Shown here: in pieces, positions 17,601 to 25,692 of the stretch
How positions within the stretch are numbered: the stretch's first letter is position 1
How the letters are laid out: every line of letters starts with the position of its first letter
The notes under the pieces: model-generated
Told to the model about the DNA's origin: nothing
What the model saw: the letters and a program-made list of their open reading frames with translations, nothing else
Database searches by the model: none
Source: Stramenopiles sp. TOSAG23-2
Lineage: Eukaryota > Sar
Length of the DNA: 26,611 bases
Assembly (NCBI GenBank): GCA_900128395.1
Contig: LT649430.1
Location: 1 to 26,611, forward strand
Direction: 5' to 3'
Made by a program: the position numbers and the translations under genes

Positions 17601-17784
17601 CGTGAAAGCATTAGAAGGTGCAATGTGGTCTCATCATAGACCTCATGCAGATCCACAAGTTCAAAAATTGTATAGAAAACGTTTTGATTGTAGAGATGAT
17701 AATTGTTTAAAAAAATTAGATGATCAAATATCAGCTATCCGTCGTATGAGTGCTGATGCTGTTGATACGGAACAAGTTGAATAA
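14656..17784 (+). CDS. Large secreted protein with PSI domain and Ala/Thr/Gly repeats
   Basis: A 1042-residue protein with a clear signal peptide (MKVTTLLILLLISVCALVTS), so it enters the secretory pathway. Residues about 25-390 are charged and mostly helical. Residues 394-446 form a PSI-like (plexin-semaphorin-integrin) cysteine module: CDAARTCEEC, then FCGWCDTEKTC, a Gly/Trp stretch and a final Cys446. A second Cys cluster (471-510, with GDCARAKL and EECEKEKEL) precedes a charged Lys/Glu helix. Residues 600-750 are low complexity: a Ser run, three AATGAA-type repeats and TGSTGSTGSTGATG. The rest is mixed, with DPMGDDTV, and ends FDCRDDNCLKKLDDQI. No transmembrane segment after the signal peptide is evident. 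It may be an extracellular or cell-covering protein; the function is unknown. Confidence 0.8.
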   Translation: MKVTTLLILLLISVCALVTSTKLRSPSYVPLHHDEAGSIHKPDVGLSKEEILNDAWNAVEHSEKYGELLGTTKARVSAQPMEVVLPKKPSVREVDYAPIEKQLKANLNVMEALAHYVNVLVKGSKYQPAPDTKIVKADNMKQYYKLAKLSEQMLFKCNKVLKDIDHTRTFDNHNAFVAKWVVDESSNKVVVITEEETNSAKQVILKRSTVKELQGVKVDSAKSAMMKVHYEADMHRGNLVQLAYDMCVAGGHKVDIPNEHVEASNPQHLSALKALEETMKLFVLTKKSKPFLDLKEEIQMEKAMLKERTKDWIAHKKVNDKEAHEQYLDRVELDDDMEQLAKRKSFNLVKITQRLNRLHVERGRPCSGTRCETLRRVVGALRRAKKALSDADVCDAARTCEECSKMSFCGWCDTEKTCLEGNVVRPRFGPSCSGGWIHQQSEDAKCPATDGKAPVTPVKYPDPSIFFDPECAGFNGTPGDCARAKLRLIAIEHMCLAKGGTKEECEKEKELEAAKISIEQVQQQKEKEGTLKALKKQEEGGKRIEQAENLKKYNINLQKCKEIHAKQQRSHPRFVECGRFIQSNMKNSIATSLLQVSELTFTATGSSSSSSATGAKGTVGSATKAATGAANKAATGAAKKAATGADNEVITEDMKAAEEEQAKKDAAKEKEEKEENAKLNGDDDALIKSQEAKAKQAEGPVGVTGSTGSTGSTGATGAAATGPSSNLASKATGPSSVTGGSIGKAATGFEHADSLGTEEKAVDPDDEEEDRLKKKNLATIIGDGMGPNGKASLTATISVEMKMTGINKKEFEDNSPAFTAAVAVAWGGDKNLASMVQILDLKQGLGVDNGVASPASADSFLLLQLGSASTGPASEPSLDDPMGDDTVVSNPKTLPSLSFKVLFQLVGANARKKALQIAERAGGEKGGSTLASQLPDSLSKATLKVTSRPKVTVGNTESTKARNIVSLDAATRKAQEALARHTVKALEGAMWSHHRPHADPQVQKLYRKRFDCRDDNCLKKLDDQISAIRRMSADAVDTEQVE

Positions 17785-18011
17785 TTTTGCAAAAAAAAAG
17801 AAAAAAGAGAAAAAGTGTTTTTTGTCACGCTAAAAGAGTTGTTTTTTTTTTAGTGTTTCACTTTTTGTGTCGGGTGTGTAAAATATTACACTTTTTGTAA
17901 TGTATCGTACGAACAAAATTAATTATATTATGATATAATGATATTTGATAAAATTTTCACACACAAGATAATATACGAATTCGTATGATATATATATAAA
18001 AAATATTAAAT

Positions 18012-19376
18012 TCACAACGCATCATCTAAATTAAATCCTAAACCTCTTTCCAATAGAAAATCTTTCATAGAAGGATCTAAATGTACAGCATTTTCTGCCC
18101 AACGAATGGATTTTACTCGATCTATTTTTATATCATGGTAAAACATCGCCGTTAACGCTAAGCAATGACCATCTGCATGTCCACCTGCATCAATTGCCTT
18201 TTCAAAAAACTTCTCAGCAAGGTTGACATCTACATCGTTTTGAAAAAATAATGCCGCATCTAAAAATGCATTATATGATGGTGGTGGATCACATTCTTCC
18301 GCCATTTGTTTAAATTCATCACTTGCGCCTTTAATATCTTCTTGGCAATGACACAATATCATTGCATATCGCCAACGAGATCGAAAATCTTGTGGATGCT
18401 CTTTCGCATGTTCCCGAACTGCATCTGCAATTTCTTCTATAATTTCTAGTTGTTTTGGCTCATCTGCAAAGTGTGTATATAAATGCAAATTTTGTTGTAC
18501 TACAACGGATATTGGACGTAAAGAAATATCAAAATCAAAAAAATCATGAAATGTATGTATATGATTTTTATCAAAAATTGCATGGTATTTATGTTCCCAT
18601 TGATGATCATCATGGACCGCCATTGCAGCTATTTTGACACTATATGCAGCAATAAAAATATTATAACTTTGTTGTACAAAATTACCACGGCCTTGACTTT
18701 TCCATTTTTTATTATTTACTGCATCCAATGCAATATGAAACCTTTTCGATGCAAACGTAAAATCATGTGGTTCCGTTCTATATGTTTGTATTGCTAAATT
18801 ACATAAATTTACAGGATCAATGACATTTGGCGATAATTCACGAGCATTTATATATTGTTCATTCGATTCCACGTCTTTGTCACCAAGTGATTCTAAAAAT
18901 AATGCATGGTCAGATAATAAATGTGCTTTTGTCATTTCATTATCACCTGCACTAGCTAATGCTTTATTAAAATATTTTTCTGCATTTTCATTATCCTGTT
19001 TTAATATCCAATAATAAAGTGCAAAAACGGAATATGTTAAACATCCATCAAAACGCTCTCTTTCAATGAGTTTTTCTGCTGAACGTAAAATTTTCTCCGC
19101 TCGTATTGCATCTTTTTCACCTCGTATTATAATTAAAAATAATCCATAAGTTGCTAAATTGTCTATATCATGAGGATGTTTTCTATGTCGTGTAGTAAAT
19201 TTTTTTTCTAATTGCATTTTTGTAAATATTTCTATCTCTTCTATATCGTCTTCATCGTCTCCATCATCGCGTTCAGTAATAGCTTCGGTAAATACTTCTA
19301 TACCATCTTGAGTAAACTGATCTAATTCACCATCTTCTAATCCACCCCTTGCTGCACAACATAATTTATTTCCCAT
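18012..19376 (-). CDS. TPR-type repeat protein with lipid-anchor N-terminus
   Basis: A 454-residue protein. I start it at the ATG at 19376, not the upstream ATG of the longer frame, because it gives MGNKLCC: Gly2 is a classic N-myristoylation site and Cys6-Cys7 likely palmitoylation sites. It should therefore sit on the cytosolic face of a membrane. An acidic stretch (DDGDDEDDIEEIEIF) follows. The remainder has degenerate helical pairs of about 34 residues with TPR-like alternation, for example YYWILKQDNENAEKYFNKAL, DAALFFQNDVDVNLAEKFFE and MFYHDIKIDRVKSIRWAENA with LDP. TPRs act as protein-binding scaffolds. It converges on the PSI-domain gene with 227 bp between stop codons. Confidence 0.75.
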   Translation of the reverse strand: MGNKLCCAARGGLEDGELDQFTQDGIEVFTEAITERDDGDDEDDIEEIEIFTKMQLEKKFTTRHRKHPHDIDNLATYGLFLIIIRGEKDAIRAEKILRSAEKLIERERFDGCLTYSVFALYYWILKQDNENAEKYFNKALASAGDNEMTKAHLLSDHALFLESLGDKDVESNEQYINARELSPNVIDPVNLCNLAIQTYRTEPHDFTFASKRFHIALDAVNNKKWKSQGRGNFVQQSYNIFIAAYSVKIAAMAVHDDHQWEHKYHAIFDKNHIHTFHDFFDFDISLRPISVVVQQNLHLYTHFADEPKQLEIIEEIADAVREHAKEHPQDFRSRWRYAMILCHCQEDIKGASDEFKQMAEECDPPPSYNAFLDAALFFQNDVDVNLAEKFFEKAIDAGGHADGHCLALTAMFYHDIKIDRVKSIRWAENAVHLDPSMKDFLLERGLGFNLDDAL

Positions 19377-20126
19377 TGCAATAATAAGTAAAAAAAATAC
19401 AGTGTATTTATATTCTATATAAATTAATATTTTAAATTGTTGATTAATAACTTGGTTTTTATGTACAATAATAGTATTAATCACGCAAAAACGATGGGTT
19501 GATTGCTTTCCAAAATGACAATATATATAATATATATATACCTATATAGTATATCAATTTAATCCGATTTTTTTGTCGTACAAATAATATGTCTGTATAA
19601 GATATATATTGATCTAAAAAATATTGAAGAGTATATATAGACTATAATTATATTTGTATGTATTATTATTATGGATGGCATAGAAGTCTTTTTTTTGTTG
19701 TGTGTGCGTGTGTATGTGTTGTTGTTGATGATAATAAAATAAGTAACTGACTATAATTAGAAGAATAGTGTAATAGTAAAAATGAAATTTTCTATTTCTC
19801 GGTATATTAATAAAATGCACTATAATAAAGGCTGGAAAGCCTGGAAAGCCTGGAAAGGTTAAGGTGAAAATGTTATAATAGCGAACACAGGCTCGGCCGC
19901 GGCACCGCCGGCAGGAGTTTAACAACTTATACGCGAATACATAAAAATATATTATGTCCACATCTCTAATAACAAAACGCAAAGTGTGCATAGATCGCTG
20001 ATATAGAAAGAAATACAGTATTTGTTTCATTAATATATATATATATATATACGCCATAAATCATTTAAATATATATGACATATATTATATTTTACTAACT
20101 ATAATTTCAAATTATTTTTATTACCT
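19377..20126. other. Divergent intergenic region with a small GC-rich island
   Basis: Between the starts of the TPR gene (-) and the small basic protein gene (+). It is TA-rich except for 19889-19916, where GGCTCGGCCGCGGCACCGCC and following bases are nearly all G/C. Just upstream, GCTGGAAA/GCCTGGAAA/GCCTGGAAA is a short triple repeat (19831-19858). I could not fold the island into a tRNA. Confidence 0.5.
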
Positions 20127-20624
20127 ATGGATAGACGATATATATCAGAAACTGCGCCAATTTTTTGGAGTAATTTACATAGGTTAAAATTAAACAAAGG
20201 ACGTGTGACGATTAATAATATTGTTGATCAAATTAAACGTGATTTTGGAATCGATGTATCGAGAAATGAAGTATTAGAAGTGTTATTTGCAGATGAAATT
20301 AAACAAAACAGTAGGAAAGGTACATTGCAAACGTCACCTATCGTAAAACCACCATCAAAACGACCAAAAAGTGCACCGTACAGGAAAAATCCAAGAACAA
20401 AAAGACAAGTTGATAAGCGAATTAAACCGATTCAATATCGCCCAGTGACACCTGTATATCGCGCATCATGGACTGCTGATAAATTAGTTGAAATGAAAAA
20501 TAATCGTAGCAGTATGTATCGCAAACGTACTGCGCATTATAACCATGTAAGAAGAATACGACGTCCAAGTTTAAAACCATATCCTGGTGGTGGAAGTCCA
20601 AAAGCACCAGCATTTCGTATTTAA
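20127..20624 (+). CDS. Small basic protein of unknown function
   Basis: A 165-residue, strongly basic protein. Residues 1-60 look folded, with helix-like stretches (FWSNLHRLKLNKGRVTIN, NIVDQIKRDFGIDVSRNEVL, EVLFADEIKQ) that resemble a small helical or EF-hand-like pair without clear calcium ligands. From residue 65 it is rich in Lys/Arg/Pro/Ser (KPPSKRPKSAPYRKNPRTKR) and likely disordered. It ends in PYPGGGSPKAPAFRI. The composition would suit a cytoskeletal or nucleic-acid-associated protein, which is inference only. The codon pattern and long uninterrupted frame support a real gene. Confidence 0.6.
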   Translation: MDRRYISETAPIFWSNLHRLKLNKGRVTINNIVDQIKRDFGIDVSRNEVLEVLFADEIKQNSRKGTLQTSPIVKPPSKRPKSAPYRKNPRTKRQVDKRIKPIQYRPVTPVYRASWTADKLVEMKNNRSSMYRKRTAHYNHVRRIRRPSLKPYPGGGSPKAPAFRI

Positions 20625-21460
20625 AACTCGCAAAAAAAAAAAGGCACAAAGAGGTAATTTTTTTTTATTACGAATCAAATAAAAATGTGTAATGCAGTAA
20701 CAGCTAAAAATAATTTAATTAAAAAAGTCAAATTTGATACGAAGCGTTAATAATAAAAATAAAAAAACAAATACAATATGGAAATATGTCAAAGCAGCGA
20801 GAAAAAAAGGAATCGATGCAGATTTAGAAGAAAGAAGAAGGGGTGTGTTTAAAAAGCTCGTTTTTTTTTTTTCCTTTTTTTTGTGGTGCGTTGTAATGTG
20901 AAGTTGAAAAAATTTAATCCTTTGGATTTAGGCAAAAAAATATAATTTAAAATATAATTGGATCATACGTTCGGTACAAAATATTTGAGAGAGGAGAGCG
21001 CATATTATTTTTTAACGTAAACTTCGTACCGAATTGGTAGTATTTTATCATGCACCGGGAAGTTAAAATTATATATATATTATATGAGTGATATTGATAA
21101 ATATTGGCTTGGGTTTTAAAGTTTATTCTTTTGAGAGTAGGAATTATCACAAGTAGAAATAAAAAACTTTTTATAAAAAAAAAAAATATAATTATATATA
21201 CTTCTTTCGGTAAAAACTTAAAACTTTTATTTTAGAGAGCGCGCGAGATATTTTTAAACACACTTAGATTTTTAACGCCCAATTTATTTAATATTTTTGA
21301 AAAAAATACAAAACACACCACACTGGTAATCTCGTGTCAAGTATGAATACTCGTCGTGTGTACTCGTACCGATTTAAAACACACCACGATATACCATTAT
21401 CTTTTTCTGTAACATATAAAATAATTATTTTTTAATAAATATATATGACATATAAAATGA
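20625..21460. other. Convergent intergenic region with two coding-like scraps
   Basis: Between the 3' ends of the small basic protein gene and the RlmN-like gene. Two short stretches look more protein-like than their surroundings: a 21-codon ATG frame at 20685-20750 (MCNAVTAKNNLIKKVKFDTK) and an open stretch at 20767-20868 (IWKYVKAARKKGIDADLEER). They are in different frames with stops between, so they may be gene remnants. TTCGGTAC (20971) and GTACCGAA (21025) form an inverted pair. Confidence 0.35.
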
Positions 21461-23017
21461 TTACTCCATGGCCATATTCATACTACCCATATAAATTCCA
21501 AATATCATAATACCAATGATAATAAATATATCTGATATTTCTAATCGCATGATTTTTTCAAATGTACTATATTTACGCATTGGGCATTTTCCTTCTTTTT
21601 CCATTATTACTGTGTTCTTATCTTTCGTTTTTTTCATATTCTTCATTTTGCTTTGATTTACTTTGATACCACCTTTGCCTAATCCTCCAACACCTGGCCA
21701 TAGAACTTTATTTTCATTTAATTTTGGATGTCCATATTTATTTAACTTTTGTAATAATAAACGATTATTACTATCTGTATTATTATCATATTTTGGTATA
21801 TTTTCAACACCTTTGATATCTTCAATATCTTTCGTTTCAATTAAATTATTATTACAATCATCCATATGTTTAACTTCATCCTCATTACTACCTGCTTTTA
21901 CTACTAATTGACCACATGCACTTGCAATATCAGCACCCATTTCTTTTCGAATTGTTGTTGCAACTTTATATTGTTTAAACAAAACACTTTGAAATTTTAA
22001 CACATCTTCCATTTTTGTTGGAAGATATGGTGCATTTACATCTGTATTATTATATGGTATTAAATTTATTGTAACATTTTTACCTTGTAACAATTGCCCT
22101 AATTCATTTGCCACTTTTTCGCTATCATTGACGCCATTTAATAGTACATATTCAACAAGCAATTTACGTTTTGTTTTATTTAAATACAAATCAACCGTAT
22201 CCATTAATTTATGCAATGGAAACCCTTTTGCACTTGGAACAAAACTTTTACGTAATTCTTGAGTAGGTGCATGTAATGATAATGCTAAATTGACATTTGG
22301 CAAATCATTGATGAATTTTTTCATCGGGCCAGGTACACCTACTGTACTGACGGTTACACGATTTGGACTTAATTTAAAACGATGTGGATCAATCATTGCA
22401 TTCACAGCTGCTTTGACATTTTCATAATTATTCATTGGTTCCCCCATCCCCATGAACACAATATTTCGTATTTCAGCAAATTGTCTAGCAAAAATTAATT
22501 GTTCTAGGATTTCTCCACTTGTTAAATGTCCAATCTCACCCATGGTGCCAGTTGCACAAAATGTACATGCCATTTTGCATCCAATCTGAGAGCTTACACA
22601 TAAAGTTGTCCTTTTCTCACCATCTGGGCTACGTGCAGTTACTGCACCATGTCGTATAATTACTGTCTCAATACGCAACCCATCTTGCAATTCAATTAAT
22701 AATTTTGTTGTTGATTGGTCTTTACAAGTAATTGCACTTACTACTTTTGATGTAAACATGGAAAATTGCTTTTCCAATTCTGGTAAAATACGCATTGGAA
22801 AATCAATAATATTATCAATATTTTGTATAGATCCATTTGGTGTTCTCAATAAATATTTATAGATACGTCTTGCATGTAATATTTTCGTATTTTGTGATAA
22901 TAAAAAATTATGTAATGCTGGTGCATCCCATATTGATTTTTTATTTAATAATTTAATACGATGACGACGATTTCCTTTATATTTTCTTGGTGGTGGTTGT
23001 GGTGGTGGTTGTGCCAT
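21461..23017 (-). CDS. RlmN/Cfr-family radical SAM RNA methyltransferase with C-terminal membrane segment
   Basis: A 518-residue protein of the RlmN family, which in bacteria methylates C2 of A2503 in 23S rRNA and an adenosine in some tRNAs. The radical SAM cluster motif is C147-KMA-C151-TF-C154. The two mechanistic cysteines are in place: C140 in TLCVSSQIGC, seven residues before the first cluster Cys, and C368 in GADIASACGQL. MGMGEPMNN (189-197) is the SAM-binding GEP region, and SLHA and IPYNN are other family signatures. Bacterial RlmN is about 370-390 residues, so the catalytic part ends near 375 and about 140 residues are extra: a polar linker, then DIFIIIGIMIFGIYMG near the C-terminus. 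The N-terminus (MAQPPPQPPPRKYKGNRRHR) is Pro/Arg-rich. An organellar or membrane-tethered site is possible but unproven. Confidence 0.92.
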   Translation of the reverse strand: MAQPPPQPPPRKYKGNRRHRIKLLNKKSIWDAPALHNFLLSQNTKILHARRIYKYLLRTPNGSIQNIDNIIDFPMRILPELEKQFSMFTSKVVSAITCKDQSTTKLLIELQDGLRIETVIIRHGAVTARSPDGEKRTTLCVSSQIGCKMACTFCATGTMGEIGHLTSGEILEQLIFARQFAEIRNIVFMGMGEPMNNYENVKAAVNAMIDPHRFKLSPNRVTVSTVGVPGPMKKFINDLPNVNLALSLHAPTQELRKSFVPSAKGFPLHKLMDTVDLYLNKTKRKLLVEYVLLNGVNDSEKVANELGQLLQGKNVTINLIPYNNTDVNAPYLPTKMEDVLKFQSVLFKQYKVATTIRKEMGADIASACGQLVVKAGSNEDEVKHMDDCNNNLIETKDIEDIKGVENIPKYDNNTDSNNRLLLQKLNKYGHPKLNENKVLWPGVGGLGKGGIKVNQSKMKNMKKTKDKNTVIMEKEGKCPMRKYSTFEKIMRLEISDIFIIIGIMIFGIYMGSMNMAME

Positions 23018-23250
23018 AGTTTTTTTTTATATTAAAAAGACTGTGAATGTTGGTAATATATATATATATTTATGTATGTATTGATGATGTATATTCATAT
23101 ATCGATATACAATGACTTTATTTCTTGTTGAGAGATATATCTTGTTGTTTCTATGTGTGTTGTTGAGGTGGTGGTTGGATGTAAGATGGATTTTATATTA
23201 ATAGCATTGACATAGCATTGGATTAACAAATTTCAACAAAATCTCTCTAA

Positions 23251-23507
23251 CTACCACCAGTGGTATGTATATATGGCACTTAATAATATCAGTGATTTTC
23301 GTTCAAACAAACTGTTTCCTAAACCATTTTCAGATATACCATGTGGTACATTTGAAAGAGATGTATAGATTTTTGTCGATTGACATAAGCAATCGAAAAA
23401 ATCATCATGTGATTTAATTTTAAATTCACAAAAGTCAGGACTGTTTGGTGTAAATTGTTTGTCTCCATTTTGACTTACAGAACATATCAAACAATGATTT
23501 CCCAGAA
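23251..23507 (-). pseudogene. Coding-like fragment next to the AP2-like relic
   Basis: An open minus-strand stretch without an ATG near its start. It encodes peptides such as VSQNGDKQFTPNSPDFCEF and NVPHGISENGLGNSLFERK, with balanced composition unlike random AT-rich DNA. It directly follows the AP2-like repeats but in another frame. It is probably a remnant of a gene from the same rearranged locus; no family is recognised. Confidence 0.35.
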
Positions 23508-23850
23508 GAAAAAATGCATTTGTTGATACCGGTGATCATCTTTGTACCACTTGTCCTCCACCATCTTCTTTGCTTCTGCTTTGGTGGAAACAAATTTGGA
23601 CAGAAAAACACTTTGGTTTTTTCGCGAGTTTTGCCCAATGTAATGCCTCAGGCGGCATCTTTTATTTTCTAAATAATAGCCAACTGTTTTTTTCTTTGTA
23701 ATATCAAATCCATCATCAGCATTTTGCTGATTTAATTCAGCCAGCAAATTTTTATACCGGTGATCTTTTTCCCACCAACAATTGGCTACCATCCTTTTTG
23801 CTTCTGCTTTGGTGGAAACAGATTTCGATTTGACAGAAAAACACTTTCAG
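23487..23850 (-). pseudogene. Decayed tandem AP2-like repeats of the 97-1302 family
   Basis: Two successive units match the N-terminus of the gene at 97-1302. Reading the minus strand: the end of one unit (SVSTKAEAKRMVANCWWEKD), then HRYKNLLAELNQQNA, then a second unit (VGYYLENKRCRLRHYIG, SVFLSKFVSTKAEAKKMVED, DDHRY). At about 23835 a 4-bp insertion relative to the intact gene shifts the frame, and homology ends abruptly near 23850. The second unit runs out at a stop just after the HRY motif. The intact paralogue has one unit, so the ancestor may have had several. Confidence 0.8.
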
Positions 23851-24155
23851 TCACTATATTTTCAAAAAAACGTGATAATGAAGTGCATGATCTGAAGAAA
23901 AAAGTGCATGATGCAACATGGAAAAAAATCCAAAATGAAATCAACAAGGTGCAGCACAAAGTTCAAAAAAAGTATAAAACACAAAAACCATCAGATGTAC
24001 GGCCAATTTTTGGAAGAGTAATTTATTACACTGAAAACGGAATTATAAAAACAAGATCAACTCAAAGTAAAATGCTTTACAATCCTGTACTTCATCCATT
24101 AAGAAGTAACAAGCAAAAAGCAGAAAAATTAATAAACAAAGTCACCCTGCATTAA
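23851..24155 (+). CDS. Basic coiled-coil-like reading frame, possibly truncated
   Basis: About 100 codons open on the plus strand, beginning exactly where the minus-strand AP2-like homology stops. The frame continues leftward as antisense of the AP2 repeat, so its apparent ATG at 23760 is probably not real. From VTIFSKKRDNEVHDLKKKVH to DVRPIFGRVIYYTENGIIKT it looks like genuine protein: basic helix first, then a mixed segment. It ends in KAEKLINKVTLH. It may be the 3' exon of a gene cut by rearrangement. No family is recognised. Confidence 0.4.
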
Positions 24156-24304
24156 CTGGTATGTCAAGCTTGGACAGTTGGTATGATGTGGGTTGCATAT
24201 TGCAAGTTTGCAACAACAAAACACAAATGTAATTCAGCATCTGCATTTCTTCAAATGAACGATTAAAGCAGGTTTGAAGTTTGAAGAAGAGTGAAAAATT
24301 AAGA

Positions 24305-24425
24305 CTTTTTCGGCAGTATTGGGGAGAGGACCCATATAAGTAAAATCACTTCCAACCTTTGTAAAAGGTAATTATAGGTATGAAAAATTACCAGATGACC
24401 CACAACAAAAATGTGTACAGTACAT
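24305..24425 (+). pseudogene. Relic of the C-terminal part of the 97-1302 gene family
   Basis: In frame, CTTTTTCGGCAGTATTGG-type sequence encodes LFRQYWGEDPYK followed by a stop, matching LFREYWKRDPYN of the intact gene. Seventy bases later YEKLPDDPQQ matches YEKLPDALQ. The roughly 250 bp between these two points in the intact gene are mostly missing. It is on the plus strand, opposite the AP2-like relic nearby, so the locus has been both inverted and deleted. Confidence 0.7.
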
Positions 24426-24732
24426 ATGCAGTATAGTGTACAGCACTATTTTCATGTTCCTTGTAGGTTTTCCAAGGTATAGTATGGACACAGCAAAGAC
24501 CCATACAGTAGGTATAGACATTGACACTGCACATCATTGATCCCAACCTTAACCTTTTCTTTCCAATTTCCATCCAATAATAATAATCAATAATAATAAT
24601 AATAATAATCTCGTGCATATTATACCAAAATGTACAAAAAAAAACCACACATTACACACACAATATAATACTAATTATATCAAAACAACAACATCATCAT
24701 CATCATCATCAACAACAATAACATTGAACAAC

Positions 24733-25692
24733 ATGGCATTGAATATGCATGATGATAATATTAATCCATTGCGTCCACCTAGGAACAATGAAGGGGATCC
24801 TGTGAAATTATTATTTCAGGAGTCCATGGTAAAGGAAAAATTTGGCATCCAAATTAATAACTTGCCAAAAAAACTTTTGGTGAAAAGGAATACTGCAATA
24901 TATGCAACAATTGCAGAAGCAATTTTTTGCATTGTAAGTATACCCTTAGGTGCAGTTGGAAGGGGATTGAGCCGTGCCTCTTTATATATCAATATTGTCA
25001 CGCTTGGGATGGCAATAATTGGTTGTTGGGCCTGCATCCATTTGAAAGGGCCATGGGTTCAAGCACATTATTTAACAACATTTAGTCTTACTGGGTTATT
25101 TGTATTATATTGTATTATAATTGCAGCTGTTACAGGCTCGGATAATATTTTGATTTTACTAGTTTTGGTTATATTTATGATAAGCGATGTGGTTGCTGGT
25201 GTATATACCTATTTATTTATGCGGGAATATAATCAATTCAAAAAGGATATCGTAGCTGGAAAATATAATGATGTAAGAAGAGGTAGTGAAGCTGTAGCCA
25301 ATAATAATAATAATAACAACAACAACAACAACAACAACAACAATCCAGCTGCTACACCTCCAGTCACCTCCTCTAGCTTTAATAATAGTACAGCAGTTGC
25401 ACCAATAATGTCGGAGGATGATGTTATAAAACGCCGTATGACATATCCAAACTGCCCAGATCTATATAAATGTCCAATTACAACAGATATAATGTTTGAT
25501 CCTGTCACTGCTGAAGATGGGTATACATATGAACGTGAAGCAATATTAGAATGGTTTGTAAATAATTCAACAAGTCCAATGACAAATGTGATGATTGGGA
25601 AAAATATAATACCAAATCATGCAATCAAAAGTGCTGCAATGGAATATATGGACAAAGTTGATCGAGATAATAAAACAGAAGAAATGGTTTGA
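24733..25692 (+). CDS. Four-helix membrane protein with C-terminal U-box (putative E3 ubiquitin ligase)
   Basis: A 319-residue protein from the ATG at 24733, in good context (AACAACATGGC). An in-frame ATG 120 bases earlier would add a Thr/Ser-rich microsatellite-encoded leader that looks untranslated. Four hydrophobic segments lie at about 55-76 (IYATIAEAIFCIVSIPLGAV), 84-103, 114-134 and 138-164, a compact four-helix bundle. A cytosolic linker has 15 Asn encoded by AAT/AAC triplets (190-204). Residues 243-308 are a U-box: LYKCPITTDIMFDPVTAEDG, then YEREAILEWF, SPMTN and IIPNHAIKS. U-boxes recruit ubiquitin-conjugating enzymes without zinc. A membrane-anchored ubiquitin ligase, perhaps in membrane-protein quality control, is the natural reading. 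Confidence 0.85.
   Translation: MALNMHDDNINPLRPPRNNEGDPVKLLFQESMVKEKFGIQINNLPKKLLVKRNTAIYATIAEAIFCIVSIPLGAVGRGLSRASLYINIVTLGMAIIGCWACIHLKGPWVQAHYLTTFSLTGLFVLYCIIIAAVTGSDNILILLVLVIFMISDVVAGVYTYLFMREYNQFKKDIVAGKYNDVRRGSEAVANNNNNNNNNNNNNNNPAATPPVTSSSFNNSTAVAPIMSEDDVIKRRMTYPNCPDLYKCPITTDIMFDPVTAEDGYTYEREAILEWFVNNSTSPMTNVMIGKNIIPNHAIKSAAMEYMDKVDRDNKTEEMV

Noticed and set aside
19880-19930. Second split tRNA at the GC island
   Set aside because: No T-loop GTTCGANNC, no A box and no GTAAGT...AG pair can be placed to give a cloverleaf.
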